A stretch of 64,000 bases of DNA from JAJDYQ01 sp963662865 (GTDB taxonomy: Bacteria > Pseudomonadota > Gammaproteobacteria > JAJDYQ01). The translations under genes were made by a program, and so were the position numbers. The DNA is taken from the NCBI GenBank assembly GCA_963662865.1, contig OY759969.1, positions 1,054,001 to 1,118,000 of the forward strand. The letters are read 5' to 3'. The notes below the pieces were generated by a model that saw only the letters and a list, made by a program, of their open reading frames with translations, did no database searches and was not told where the DNA came from. This document shows, piece after piece, positions 52,704 through 61,660 of this stretch; the first letter of the stretch is position 1, and every line of letters starts with the position of its first letter.

Positions 52704-53852
52704 CTAGCCACGCTCACCGATAGGAATGAATTCGAGATTTTCAGGCCCGGTATAATTGGCAGACGGGCGGATAATTTTGCCATCCTGACGCTGCTCTATT
52801 ACATGCGCCCCCCAACCAGCCGTGCGGGCAATTACAAACAGCGGTGTGAACATATCGGTTGGCACACCCATCTGATAGTAAGAAACGGCTGAAAACCAGT
52901 CCAGATTGGGGAACATGTTCTTCACTTCTTGCATCACCGATTCCAAACGTTCAGCGACATCATACATCAACATATTGCTGTTCTCCTCGGAAAGCAACCG
53001 CGCCAGCCCCTTGATCACCCCGTTACGAGGGTCGGAGATGGTATAAACGGGGTGACCAAAACCGATGACGATCTCCTTGCGGGCCACACGCTCGCGAATA
53101 TCTGCTTCCGCTTCATCCGCCGAGCTGTAACGACTCTGAATACGGAAAGCCTCCTCATTAGCTCCACCGTGCCTGGAACCGCGCAAAGCGCCGATCGCAC
53201 CGGTTAATGCGGAATACATATCCGAATTGGTCCCTGCGATAACGCGCGCAGTAAACGTCGAGGCGTTAAACTCGTGCTCCGCATATAAAATCATCGAGGT
53301 ATGCATAGCACGTACCCAGGATTCCCCGGGATTCTCGCCGTGCAGGAGTTCAAGAAAATGCCCACCCAGAGAATCCTGGTCGGTTTCCACGTCAATCGCG
53401 ATGCCGTTAATGGCGTGGTGATACCAATACAGCAACATGGAACCCGATGACGCCATCAGGCGATCAACAATATCACGGGACTCGTTTTCAGGATGAGATT
53501 CCTTCTCCGGCACACATGAACCCATGACGGAATAGCCGGTACGCATCACATCCATCGGATGCGTCGTCGGCGGCAAGGCTTCCAACGCCTGCTTCACGGC
53601 CATAGGCAAGCCGCGTAATGACTTTAGCCTGGTCTTGTAAGCGGCCAGTTGCGCACGATTCGGCAAAGACCCGTGAATCAGCAGGTAAGCAATCTCTTCA
53701 AACTCGCACACCCCGGCAAGGTCCAGAATATCGTAACCACGATAATGCAGGTCGTTACCAGTACGGCCCACCGTACATACCGCGGTATTGCCGGCCGCAG
53801 TACCGGATAATGCCACGGATTTTTTTGCTCTGGGTAAAATTTGCTCAGCCAT
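52704..53852 (-). CDS. prpC: 2-Methylcitrate synthase
   Basis: Condenses propionyl-CoA with oxaloacetate. A 382-residue citrate-synthase fold: YRGYDILDLAGVCEFEEIAY, LYAEHEFNASTFTARVIAGT (active-site His), GGANEEAFRIQSRY, GFGHPVYTISDPRNGVIK and the C-terminal GWGAHVIEQRQDGKIIRPSA. The short length and operon context distinguish it from the TCA-cycle GltA. Confidence 0.95.
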   Translation of the reverse strand: MAEQILPRAKKSVALSGTAAGNTAVCTVGRTGNDLHYRGYDILDLAGVCEFEEIAYLLIHGSLPNRAQLAAYKTRLKSLRGLPMAVKQALEALPPTTHPMDVMRTGYSVMGSCVPEKESHPENESRDIVDRLMASSGSMLLYWYHHAINGIAIDVETDQDSLGGHFLELLHGENPGESWVRAMHTSMILYAEHEFNASTFTARVIAGTNSDMYSALTGAIGALRGSRHGGANEEAFRIQSRYSSADEAEADIRERVARKEIVIGFGHPVYTISDPRNGVIKGLARLLSEENSNMLMYDVAERLESVMQEVKNMFPNLDWFSAVSYYQMGVPTDMFTPLFVIARTAGWGAHVIEQRQDGKIIRPSANYTGPENLEFIPIGERG

Positions 53853-53864
53853 GCTCTCGTTCTC

Positions 53865-54755
53865 CTAATTTGATTGAGGTGGTTCTGCTCTCCGTGCAGA
53901 GAACTCATCCAGTTTTTGCTCATACCGTTGATAGTCCAGGAAATCATACAATTCCATGCGGGTTTGCATATTCTCCACCATAGCCTGTTGCGTACCCTCT
54001 TGCAGGATATGCCGATAAACGTTCAATGCCGCCAGACTCATGGCACGAAAGGCGCTCAATGGAAATAGCTGTATACTGATACCGACCGAGGCCAGTTCCT
54101 CTGCAGTAAACAAGGGGGTGGTTCCAAACTCGGTGATATTAGCCAGACAGGGTACGCCGACGGCTTCAACAAAGGTCCCATATTGTTCGAGCGTACTAAC
54201 CGCTTCCGGGAAAATCATGTCCGCCCCGGCTTCAACACAGGCGACAGCGCGCTCCACCGCCCTATCCATGCCCTCCACCGCCAATGCGTCGGTACGTGCC
54301 ATTACGACGAAATCGGGACTGGTCCTGGCATCCACGGCCGCTTTGATGCGGTCCACCATTTCATTTTGGGAAACAATGGCCTTATTCGGACGATGACCAC
54401 AGCGTTTTTGCATCACCTGATCTTCGATGTGAACGGCGGCGGCCCCGGCGCGCACCATTTCCCGGATGCAGCGCGCAATATTAAAATTGCCACCCCATCC
54501 GGTATCAATATCGACCAGCAACGGCAGACTCGAAGCATCGGTAATACGGTACACATCTTCCAGTGCATCCTTCATGGTGGTGATACCCAGATCGGGGATA
54601 CCGAATGAACATGCCGCGACACCGCCACCAGACAGGTAAATGGCCTTGTGCCCCACCTTTTCGGCCACAATGGCGCTGTAGGCATTAACCGTCCCCACCA
54701 CCTGTAACGGGCTATTCAGCTCGACGGCCTGCCGGAACTTCATCTCCGGAGTCAC
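53865..54755 (-). CDS. prpB: 2-Methylisocitrate lyase
   Basis: Cleaves 2-methylisocitrate to pyruvate and succinate. It has 296 residues of the isocitrate-lyase/PEP-mutase barrel. The catalytic KRCGHRPNK loop (about 118), LLVDIDTGWGGNFNIARCIR, VVMARTDALAVEGMDRAVER and ANITEFGTTPLFTAEEL are present. Its start overlaps the stop of the GntR gene (ATGA), so regulator and pathway share a transcript. Confidence 0.96.
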   Translation of the reverse strand: MTPEMKFRQAVELNSPLQVVGTVNAYSAIVAEKVGHKAIYLSGGGVAACSFGIPDLGITTMKDALEDVYRITDASSLPLLVDIDTGWGGNFNIARCIREMVRAGAAAVHIEDQVMQKRCGHRPNKAIVSQNEMVDRIKAAVDARTSPDFVVMARTDALAVEGMDRAVERAVACVEAGADMIFPEAVSTLEQYGTFVEAVGVPCLANITEFGTTPLFTAEELASVGISIQLFPLSAFRAMSLAALNVYRHILQEGTQQAMVENMQTRMELYDFLDYQRYEQKLDEFSARRAEPPQSN

Positions 54756-55426
54756 GGATTTTCCTCTATACAGCGCCGCAAGGCCAGACTGGCACCCTGG
54801 ATATGACGGCGCATCAGGATTTCAGCAAGCTCACCATCCCGCGACCGGATGGCATCAAAAATTCGTTTATGTTCGTCAAGGGCACGAGTTACGCGCGCCA
54901 GACACTGGCTGGACTGGCGACGATACATCATAATGAGCTGATAGAGATCCTCACCCATTAGTTCATAAAGATGCTGATTACCGCTACCTCGCAAAATTCG
55001 TAGATGAAAATCGAGATCACCCTGCTGTCGAAAATATAACTCACCATCACTGTTACGGACTTCCGTCTCGTGCAACCTGAGCAATTCACCTAGAGAGTGA
55101 ATATCCTCATCCGACATCTTTTCAGACGCCAGACGTGCGGCCATACCTTCAAGCGCCTCACGAATCGTGAATATTTCCCGCAGCTCCGCACAATGAAGCG
55201 AAACGACACGCACTCCGGCATGGGGACGTCGTCGCACCAATCGAAGACCTTCAAGGTCACGAATAGCCTCGCGTAATGGCCCACGGCTGACACCATAACG
55301 GGAGGCAAGCTCCATCTCGCTGATCTTCTCACCCTGCGGAATCTCACCATCAATAATGGCTGAAATCAGCTTTTCCCTTAGATTATCGGCCAGCGTAGTA
55401 CTGGAAATATGTGCTACAGATGACAA
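54752..55426 (-). CDS. GntR/FCD-family regulator of the propionate operon
   Basis: A 224-residue FadR-subfamily regulator. An N-terminal winged helix (about 15-75) has GEKISEMELASRYGVSRGPL and REAIRDLEGLRLVRRRPHAG. The C-terminal FCD ligand domain includes IREALEGMAARLASEKMS and FHLRILRGSGNQHLYELMGE. It is first in the prp operon. Two copies of an ATTGT-NN-ACAAT palindrome lie just upstream, a typical GntR/FCD operator, suggesting autoregulation by a methylcitrate-pathway metabolite. A name such as prpR would be by context only. Confidence 0.88.
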   Translation of the reverse strand: MSSVAHISSTTLADNLREKLISAIIDGEIPQGEKISEMELASRYGVSRGPLREAIRDLEGLRLVRRRPHAGVRVVSLHCAELREIFTIREALEGMAARLASEKMSDEDIHSLGELLRLHETEVRNSDGELYFRQQGDLDFHLRILRGSGNQHLYELMGEDLYQLIMMYRRQSSQCLARVTRALDEHKRIFDAIRSRDGELAEILMRRHIQGASLALRRCIEENP

Positions 55427-55438
55427 ATTAGACTCACG

Positions 55439-55450
55439 ATTGTTGACAAT
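55439..55450. promoter_or_regulatory. Operator palindrome 1 upstream of the GntR-prp operon
   Basis: ATTGTTGACAAT, an ATTGT-NN-ACAAT inverted repeat, 13 bp upstream of the GntR start codon. It matches the TTGT-NN-ACAA pattern of FCD-type GntR operators. Confidence 0.6.
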
Positions 55451-55501
55451 ACGCTAGAATATATCACCATAAATCGAAGTATTCGGCCTTTTAAGGGCCT
55501 T

Positions 55502-55513
55502 ATTGTTTACAAT
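55502..55513. promoter_or_regulatory. Operator palindrome 2 upstream of the GntR-prp operon
   Basis: ATTGTTTACAAT, the same inverted repeat with a different central pair, centred 63 bp (six helical turns) from the first. The spacing allows two dimers on one DNA face, as in repression by looping or cooperative binding. Confidence 0.6.
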
Positions 55514-55700
55514 TTACTAATACACAGTATAGGCACAGGCTATGCTTGCCTTGCATGATGAGCAGGAAACTTTGATCCTCAGTTAAAACTACCGGACCAG
55601 TGACAGCGAGCCTTGACCTTGAAGTCATGGAATCAGACACCGACCCGCAGGCAATCGGACTCTGAATTCCGCGCCTCCATGCCCTTGAAGCCGGATTAAG

Positions 55701-55710
55701 GTGCTATAAT
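55701..55710 (+). promoter_or_regulatory. Extended -10 promoter of the sulfhydrylase gene
   Basis: TGCTATAAT is an extended -10 element (TGN plus perfect TATAAT at 55705-55710); no good -35 is at the right distance. It leaves a leader of about 65 nt before ATG 55783. The rest of 55514-55700 shows no gene, and no SAM-type riboswitch consensus was recognised. Confidence 0.5.
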
Positions 55711-55782
55711 GAACAGTCAAGGATGCCCTGAATCAGTCAGAGCTTTTTTAACAACAACTCTTTTTTACATTTGGATCAGCAC

Positions 55783-57048
55783 ATGAAACTGGAAACTATT
55801 GCAATACATGCCGGATACGAATGCGAGACGACAACACGCGCCGCAGTCACGCCGATTTATCAAACAACCTCTTATACCTTCAGGGATACCCAACACGGCG
55901 CCGATTTATTTGACTTGAAAGAAGCCGGTAATATCTATACTCGAATCATGAATCCCACGACCGATGTGCTGGAAAAACGTGTCGCTGCTATGGAAGGCGG
56001 CATAGGTGCACTGGCTCTATCATCCGGGATGGCGGCTATCACGAATACGATATTTACCCTTGCCGATAGCGGCGATAACATCATTTCAACAAGCCAACTG
56101 TACGGCGGAACCTATAATTTATTCGCCCATACTCTGCCGCGCCTGGGTATAGAAGTACGCTTTACCGAAGACGAACAGATAGAGGATTTAATTGATGAAA
56201 AAACCAGGCTGGTTTTTTGTGAATCGCTGGGCAACCCGGCAGGCAATGTGTGTGATCTGGCGGCACTTGCCGAGACTTGCCATGGCAACGGTATTGCACT
56301 GGTCGTTGATAATACGGTGCCGACCCCTCACCTGTGCCGGCCTTTTGAACACGGTGCCGATATTGTCGTGCATTCCCTGACCAAATATATGGGAGGACAC
56401 GGCAACAGCATCGGCGGCATCATCATCGACTCGGGACATTTCCCGTGGCAGGAACACGCCGACCGTTATTCCATGCTGATAGAACCCGATCCATCGTATC
56501 ACGGCATCAGCTATGTAAAAGAAATGGGTGAAGCCGCTTTTATTACCAGGGCACGCGTAGTACCGCTGCGCAATATGGGTTCCGCCCTGTCTCCGATGAA
56601 CAGCTTTTTGATCCTGCAAGGTCTGGAGACGTTGCCGTTGCGCGTTGAGCGGCATTGCGATAACGCGCTCGCTGTCGCCCGCTATCTGCAAAAACACCCG
56701 CGTGTACAATGGGTTAATTATGCTGGCCTGGACGACCATCCACACAAGCCGCTGGCAAACCGCTATCTGAACAGCAAGGCGTCCGGCATCCTGAGTTTCG
56801 GCATTCAAGGCGGGGCCAAAGCAGGCGCCGGATTCATAGATGCCCTGCAACTTGTTCTGCGTCTGGTGAACATCGGCGATGCCCGCTCGCTGGCGTGCCA
56901 CCCCGCCACCACAACCCACCGCCAACTATCAGAAGCCGACCTGAAACGCGCCGGTGTATCCGAAGACCTCGTCAGGCTGTCAATAGGCATAGAACATATA
57001 GACGATATTATCGCCGACATCGAACAGGCGCTTGACAAGGCTGCATAG
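55783..57048 (+). CDS. metY: O-acetylhomoserine/O-succinylhomoserine sulfhydrylase (MetY type)
   Basis: A Cys/Met-metabolism PLP enzyme of 421 residues. LETIAIHAGYECETTTRAAV and PIYQTTSYTFRDTQHGADLF at the N-terminus are typical of O-acetylhomoserine sulfhydrylases. The PLP lysine is in DIVVHSLTKYMGGHGNSIGG (about 205). SLACHPATTTHRQLSEADLK and RLSIGIEHIDDIIADIEQAL close the protein. It makes homocysteine directly from sulfide. The acyl donor (acetyl or succinyl) is not certain. The ATG at 55783 is preferred to a TTG four codons earlier. It diverges from the prp operon. Confidence 0.9.
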   Translation: MKLETIAIHAGYECETTTRAAVTPIYQTTSYTFRDTQHGADLFDLKEAGNIYTRIMNPTTDVLEKRVAAMEGGIGALALSSGMAAITNTIFTLADSGDNIISTSQLYGGTYNLFAHTLPRLGIEVRFTEDEQIEDLIDEKTRLVFCESLGNPAGNVCDLAALAETCHGNGIALVVDNTVPTPHLCRPFEHGADIVVHSLTKYMGGHGNSIGGIIIDSGHFPWQEHADRYSMLIEPDPSYHGISYVKEMGEAAFITRARVVPLRNMGSALSPMNSFLILQGLETLPLRVERHCDNALAVARYLQKHPRVQWVNYAGLDDHPHKPLANRYLNSKASGILSFGIQGGAKAGAGFIDALQLVLRLVNIGDARSLACHPATTTHRQLSEADLKRAGVSEDLVRLSIGIEHIDDIIADIEQALDKAA

Positions 57049-57118
57049 CCCTGCCGGACGGCAGAACCTGCTAAAGCCAGCAGTCAATAATGAGAACCGA
57101 TATTCAAGGAAATTTGAT

Positions 57119-57316
57119 ATGAAAAAACGACTGAAAATCCGGCTTGTTGCGGCTTTACTGTTTGCGTCTCTTGCCGACCTTTGTCACGCGCAGGCCACCG
57201 GCACCACTGCATCCGAAGGGCAAACGGATGTACCGGCAACAATGACTCCGATAACGGAAGCGCTATATGATGCGCCCCTTAACCGTCTTGCAAACGCTTT
57301 AACCACTGCTCAATGA
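57119..57316 (+). CDS. Small exported protein, unknown
   Basis: A 65-residue protein with a clear Shine-Dalgarno (AAGGAAA) and a signal peptide (KKRLKIRLVAALLFASLADL, then CHA). The mature part of about 40 residues ends LYDAPLNRLANALTTAQ and has no recognised domain. It may be the 5' remnant of a longer gene, because its end overlaps the convergent PD-(D/E)XK gene by 7 bp. Confidence 0.5.
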   Translation: MKKRLKIRLVAALLFASLADLCHAQATGTTASEGQTDVPATMTPITEALYDAPLNRLANALTTAQ

Positions 57317-57855
57317 AATGGCGCGGCGGGCGTGGTCTCAATCAGATCGCCCTTGCGTTGCAGTACAGTCACACCCTGATTAAGCGCAGACTGTATGGTC
57401 TCGTCGCCCAGATGGAAGGAAGCCAGCCCCAGATGCAGCTTGTGGTCCTTGTACAGTGGGAACAGCGGCTTGAAGTTGGACGCCTTTTTGTTGATCAGGG
57501 TCTTCAGATCATCCGGATGCGCCTTGTATTTGACCTCGATGATAAACACGTCTCGACCGTTTAACAGCAGAATATCGTACTCATCCTCAATACCATGGCT
57601 GTTACCGGTGAGGTTTTTATAAACAGAATCAAAGCGGATGCCGCGCAACACCGGATGGTGCTTGAGCGAGTTAAAGTAAAACGACTCGGCGACCGCACCC
57701 TGATTGTTGGCGACACCACCATACATGGTAGCCAGCTTGTCCAGCCGAGCATCGGTTTTGGCCAGTTGTGCATCCGTCTTGGCCAGTTGTTCATCGGTTT
57801 TGTGCTGGGCCAGCGCCAGACTGGCTATCAGCTCTTTGAGTTCCTGGTCGGTCAT
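57310..57855 (-). CDS. PD-(D/E)XK nuclease-like protein with N-terminal coiled coil
   Basis: A 181-residue protein. Residues 18-45 form a heptad coiled coil with repeated QLAKTDAQLAKTDARLDKL. The C-terminal part has the restriction-endonuclease-like core: DEYDILLLNGRDVFIIEVK (about 100-118), with Asp then ExK catalytic spacing, and KASNFKPLFPLY. It resembles DUF3782-type nuclease-like proteins common in bacteria with IS or toxin content. The function is unknown. It overlaps the neighbouring small exported gene and the start sits beside the FGE pseudogene. Confidence 0.65.
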   Translation of the reverse strand: MTDQELKELIASLALAQHKTDEQLAKTDAQLAKTDARLDKLATMYGGVANNQGAVAESFYFNSLKHHPVLRGIRFDSVYKNLTGNSHGIEDEYDILLLNGRDVFIIEVKYKAHPDDLKTLINKKASNFKPLFPLYKDHKLHLGLASFHLGDETIQSALNQGVTVLQRKGDLIETTPAAPFH

Positions 57856-57928
57856 CGTCTGTTACTTAAGGTACCTGAGGCAAGGGGTACTATACACGCA
57901 AGCGCCTGGTGATTTAAGGGTGCTCCTG

Positions 57929-57959
57929 AAAAATCACAGCCCGGCGCAAAGCGCCGGGC
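57929..57959 (-). terminator. GC-rich intrinsic-type terminator
   Basis: GCCCGGCGC (57939-57947) and GCGCCGGGC (57951-57959) form a perfect 9-bp stem with a 3-nt loop. On the minus strand it is followed by TGTGATTTTT. It lies at the point where the FGE-domain reading frame ends. Confidence 0.6.
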
Positions 57960-58530
57960 CAATATTGCCCCAACTGTACTCCGTGGTGCTGCCGGCACGG
58001 GCCGCATATTCCCATTCCGCCTCACTCGGCAACCGGTCTTGCGGTTCAACCAGTCAATAAAGGAGGTAATATCCTGCCAGGAAACATTAATTACCGGGAG
58101 ATTGCCACGACCCCAGCCCTCATCATCCGGCTTGTAATCCCGACACTCCCCGTCCGTTACACAGGCATCCCACTGGGCAAACGTTCCCTCGTGCTTACCT
58201 GACTTGAAGGCTGGCACCCGCACACTGTGCACCGGTTTCTCCTCGTCATCCCCTTCCCCACTCAAGTTCCCCATACGGAATGTGCCACCAGGGATGGAGA
58301 CCATCTCGCCGGCATATTGCCGTGCTGCCGCCTCTTTGGCTTTGCCCTGTTGGGCTATGGCGACATTACCGAACCACAGGGATGCCGCCGTTCGGCATAA
58401 TGCCCTTTCTGTCGCTGCCATTGATGGCGTCTATCTCAATGGCGTAGTTCCTGTTGGCCTGCACATTCAGTCCCTTGCAACCCAATCGTTGTCAATTTCA
58501 TCGGAGAAAACGGGGCTGCCGTCCAACGCT
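57934..58530 (-). pseudogene. Frameshifted and truncated FGE-sulfatase domain protein
   Basis: Minus-strand remnants read in order: LALDGSPVFSDEIDNDWVAR, then NRNYAIEIDAINGSDRKG, then QYAGEMVSIPGGTFRMGNLS with VHSVRVPAFKSGKHEGTFAQ and VINVSWQDITSFIDWLNRKT, and last LPSEAEWEYAARAGSTTEYS with WGN. These are successive parts of a formylglycine-generating-enzyme-like (SUMF1) domain and its upstream region, but they lie in different frames, with at least three small indels. The C-terminal half of the domain is missing; the frame stops inside the GC-rich hairpin at 57940-57959. The longest open piece is 57852-58421. Not functional as it stands. Confidence 0.7.
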
Positions 58531-58533
58531 AAC

Positions 58534-61116
58534 TCAGTGTTTCTCCAATTCCTCCTTCATCGAGTAAAGGAGATTCAGCGCCTCACGAGGCGAAAGTTCA
58601 TCAATGCTGATTGATTCCAGCATGGTATTCAAAGGGTTTTTGGGCGCGGCATTTTCTTTATTTGCGGTAAACAGTTTCAGTTGTGATTGCGAACCACTCT
58701 GCGACTGGCTTTCCAGTTCGTCGAGGCGTTGCTGCGCCAGTTTGATGACGTGCTTCGGCACACCGGCGAGTCCTGCAACCTGTAAACCATAACTCTGGCT
58801 GGCAGGTCCGGCATTGACGGTGTACATGAACACAATACGGTCTCCATGTCCGACGGCATGTAAGTGGACATTACTGATATGAACGTATTGTTCGGGCAGG
58901 ATAGTCAGTTCAAAATAATGCGTTGCGAACAGAGTGAAGGCTCTGAGGCGGGTGGCCAAATCAATCGCACAGGCCCATGCGAGTGACAGGCCATCATATG
59001 TGCTGGTGCCACGGCCGATTTCATCCATAAGAACCAAAGATCTCTCCGTGGCATTATTCAGTATGCTGGCGGTTTCCGTCATTTCGACCATAAAGGTTGA
59101 ACGTCCGCTGGCCAGGTCATCGGATGCACCGATGCGTGTGAAAATGCGATCAATTTCCCCGATTCGACATGAAGCGGCCGGTACAAAACTGCCGGTATGG
59201 GCAAGCAGAACAATCAGCGCCGTTTGTCGCATATAGGTAGATTTCCCACCCATGTTTGGGCCCGTGATTAACAGCATACGTTGCTCGCTATCCAGTAACG
59301 TATCGTTGGCAATAAAATCTCCCGTGATCGCCTGCCTGATGACAGGATGCCAACCCTGTGAAATTTCAATACCGGGCTGGTCGATAAACATGGGCTGGCT
59401 TAAATTCAGTGTCACTGCACGTTCTGCGAGGTTACCAAGGATATCCAGAGTAGCAAGCGCAGAGGCCAACTGTTGAAGAGCCGCCAAATGAGGCTCCAGC
59501 CAGTTCAGCAATTCTTCATAGAGATATTTTTCCCTGCTCAACGCACGTTCCCGGCTTGAAAGCACCCTGTCCTCGAATCTCTTGAGTTCAGGAGTAATGA
59601 AGCGCTCAACGGCTTTCAGGGTTTGGCGCCGGATATAGTGTTCCGGCGCCCGTTCGCTTTGCAGGCGGCTTAACTCTATGTAATAACCATAGATCTTGTT
59701 GTAACCGAACTTGAGTGTTGGAATGCCGCTATTTTCCCGTTCGCGGATTTCCATATCAATCAGCACCTGGTCAGCATTATCCCGTATGGCTCGAAGTTCA
59801 TCGAGTTCCGAATCGTAGTTATCCGCCATCACACCACCATCGCGTATCAATATGGGTGGTTGCTCGATAATTGCTTTTTCGAGTTGTTGCTCGATTTCCA
59901 AATGCGGCTGTATGCGAGCCAGAATCGGTTCAAACTCCGACAAACCCGATGGTTCAATCAGTTCCTTTATCCGGCTCAAGGTTGCCAGACTGTCCCGCAA
60001 AGTTGCCAGATCTCGTGGCCGAGCGGATTTCAGGGCAATCCGGCCGGCGATGCGCTCAATATCACCAAGTCCACGTAATAAGTCCTGTAGTGATTCATTT
60101 ATGCCGGTATCAATCAGCCGGGAAATACATTGATGTCGCCGCCTCAAGTCCGGGATATTTCGAACAGGTTGAGAAATCCATTGACGTATCAGTCGGCCAC
60201 CCATCGCCGTTACAGTATTATCGATCACCTGTAGCAGGGTATTGTCTCTGCCTCCTTGCAGATTATGGCTGATCTCCAGATTTTTTCGTGTGACCGCGTC
60301 CAGCACCAGAAAATCATTACCGTTCTCAACACGGATTCCCTGCAGATGATTTAATGCGCTTTTTTGAGTTTCCCGGACATATTGCAGCAAACAACCCGCA
60401 GCCGAGGTCGCAAGCGGCAGCTCTTCCAGCCCAAACCCGGTCAGATCATGGGCATGAAACTGATCGCATAATAGCCGATGGCAGGTCGCATGATCGTAAT
60501 GCCATAAAGGCCGCTGACGCTGTGCGCACTGTGCCGATAGTGTTGCCGGCATACTACTGTCTTCAGGCAAAAGAAATTCAGCCGGCTGCAGGCGCTCAAT
60601 CTCGGCTGCCAGCATATTCTGGGAATCAATCTCCTGCACGATGAAATGGCCGGTACTGAGATCAAGGCTAGCCAGCCCATACTCATCATTCTCCTGATAT
60701 ACGCAGGAAAGAAGATTTTGCTGACGCTCTGCGAGGAGAGATTCATCTGTAACCGTGCCAGGCGTAACAACCCTGACAACCTTACGCTCAACGGGGCCTT
60801 TGCTGGTAGCCGGGTCACCGATCTGCTGACAGATAGCCACCGATTCACCCTGGCGAATAAGCCTTGCGATATAATTTTCTGCAGCGTGATAAGGAACGCC
60901 CGCCATCGGTATCACCTGCCCCCCGGATTTACCTCGCTGGGAGAGGTTAATATCAAGCAGTTTCGCCGCCTTGCGCGCATCGTCATAAAACAACTCGTAA
61001 AAATCGCCCATACGATAGAAAAGCAGGGTATCCGGGTACTCCTGCTTGATAGACAGGTACTGCGCCATAACAGGCGTGTGTTGGGACCATTTGTTAGTAA
61101 ATTTTGACACATACAT
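58534..61116 (-). CDS. mutS: DNA mismatch repair protein MutS
   Basis: An ATPase that recognises mismatches and small loops and recruits MutL. It has 860 residues, the standard length. The mismatch-reading FxE lies in LFYRMGDFYELFYDDA (about 32-47). Walker A is LLITGPNMGGKSTYMRQTAL (about 620), Walker B SLVLMDEIGRGTSTYDG, then FALFATHYFEL-type signature (LFATHYFELT). The C-terminal SIDELSPREALNLLYSMKEE is the tetramerisation tail. The gene appears intact, relevant because MutS status affects slippage rates at the poly-C tract. Confidence 0.97.
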   Translation of the reverse strand: MYVSKFTNKWSQHTPVMAQYLSIKQEYPDTLLFYRMGDFYELFYDDARKAAKLLDINLSQRGKSGGQVIPMAGVPYHAAENYIARLIRQGESVAICQQIGDPATSKGPVERKVVRVVTPGTVTDESLLAERQQNLLSCVYQENDEYGLASLDLSTGHFIVQEIDSQNMLAAEIERLQPAEFLLPEDSSMPATLSAQCAQRQRPLWHYDHATCHRLLCDQFHAHDLTGFGLEELPLATSAAGCLLQYVRETQKSALNHLQGIRVENGNDFLVLDAVTRKNLEISHNLQGGRDNTLLQVIDNTVTAMGGRLIRQWISQPVRNIPDLRRRHQCISRLIDTGINESLQDLLRGLGDIERIAGRIALKSARPRDLATLRDSLATLSRIKELIEPSGLSEFEPILARIQPHLEIEQQLEKAIIEQPPILIRDGGVMADNYDSELDELRAIRDNADQVLIDMEIRERENSGIPTLKFGYNKIYGYYIELSRLQSERAPEHYIRRQTLKAVERFITPELKRFEDRVLSSRERALSREKYLYEELLNWLEPHLAALQQLASALATLDILGNLAERAVTLNLSQPMFIDQPGIEISQGWHPVIRQAITGDFIANDTLLDSEQRMLLITGPNMGGKSTYMRQTALIVLLAHTGSFVPAASCRIGEIDRIFTRIGASDDLASGRSTFMVEMTETASILNNATERSLVLMDEIGRGTSTYDGLSLAWACAIDLATRLRAFTLFATHYFELTILPEQYVHISNVHLHAVGHGDRIVFMYTVNAGPASQSYGLQVAGLAGVPKHVIKLAQQRLDELESQSQSGSQSQLKLFTANKENAAPKNPLNTMLESISIDELSPREALNLLYSMKEELEKH

Positions 61117-61410
61117 AGTTTAGCTAAAGCAGCTTAAAAATATATATCGAAGAAGACAAAACCCATAATAATTTAACAATTCGGTAAAAATTATCCAGAT
61201 CACGAGTGTCGACCTGATTCAGAAACACCCTCGTTTGCCGGAGGCAGATATACCATTTAGCATAGAACTTAACAGCTATCGTAATCCATGAAAAAGGCCT
61301 GCCCGGGAACAGACAACCTCACCAAACCGTATTCAATGGCACATAAATCGCGCCCACCCACAGTCAGGCAGGATACAACACAGTCGCCCCGGTGGACTTT
61401 TCAACCTGAA
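61117..61410. other. Intergenic region upstream of mutS, no gene seen
   Basis: An A+T-rich stretch that includes the mutS promoter region (61117-61200), then sequence with no open frame of coding character on either strand. A minus-strand frame at 61333-61554 exists but overlaps the sixA-like relic and shows no protein pattern. Confidence 0.4.
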
Positions 61411-61594
61411 CAACAGCCTGCCATCGGAGATTAGCAAAAAAGTCAGATCGTGATCTTGAGGAAAAGCGCGTTGCGACTCCAGTTGAAGATCAATGTCGCC
61501 GTTCATGCCTGTCCTGGCAGGCGATTGAAATCCTCTCAGGCGAGCGCGAGACAAGGCAAAAATGGCCGAAAAAGCCCAGCTTACCCAGAGTCAA
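61411..61594 (+). pseudogene. Relic with a SixA-like C-terminal tail
   Basis: A frame without a start reads RRLAKKSDRDLEEKRVATPV and then SWQAIEILSGER. After a 2-nt insertion it continues as DKAKMAEKAQLTQSQ and stops. The last part parallels the sixA tail (RQAVEICSGERDKAKTAEKA), and the downstream 65 bp also match the region after sixA. It converges on the TauE gene exactly as sixA converges on msrA. Confidence 0.5.
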
Positions 61595-61660
61595 TGAGCA
61601 TTTTGAGGCTATTTTTAGCATCGGATCGTGCCGCATGAGTAGAATTTCAACAACCTGCTA
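61504..61660. repeat. Dispersed 3'-end repeat, copy 2 (sixA-like relic/TauE junction)
   Basis: An inverted partner of 34519-34676. Its outer end begins with the TAG stop codon of the TauE permease, followed (minus strand) by CAGGTTGTTGAAATTCTACT and the CATGCGGCACGA block, CCTCAAAATGCTC and the sixA-like tail. Identity is highest in the first 35 bp. Confidence 0.65.

Noticed and set aside
55514..55700. Possible SAM riboswitch or 6S-like RNA upstream of the metY-type gene
   Set aside because: I could not match a SAM-I, SAM-II or SAM/SAH core, nor the 6S bulge consensus; only an extended -10 promoter is supported.
56188..56925. 245-codon minus-strand frame inside the metY-type gene
   Set aside because: Antisense shadow; the plus strand carries the PLP-enzyme motifs.
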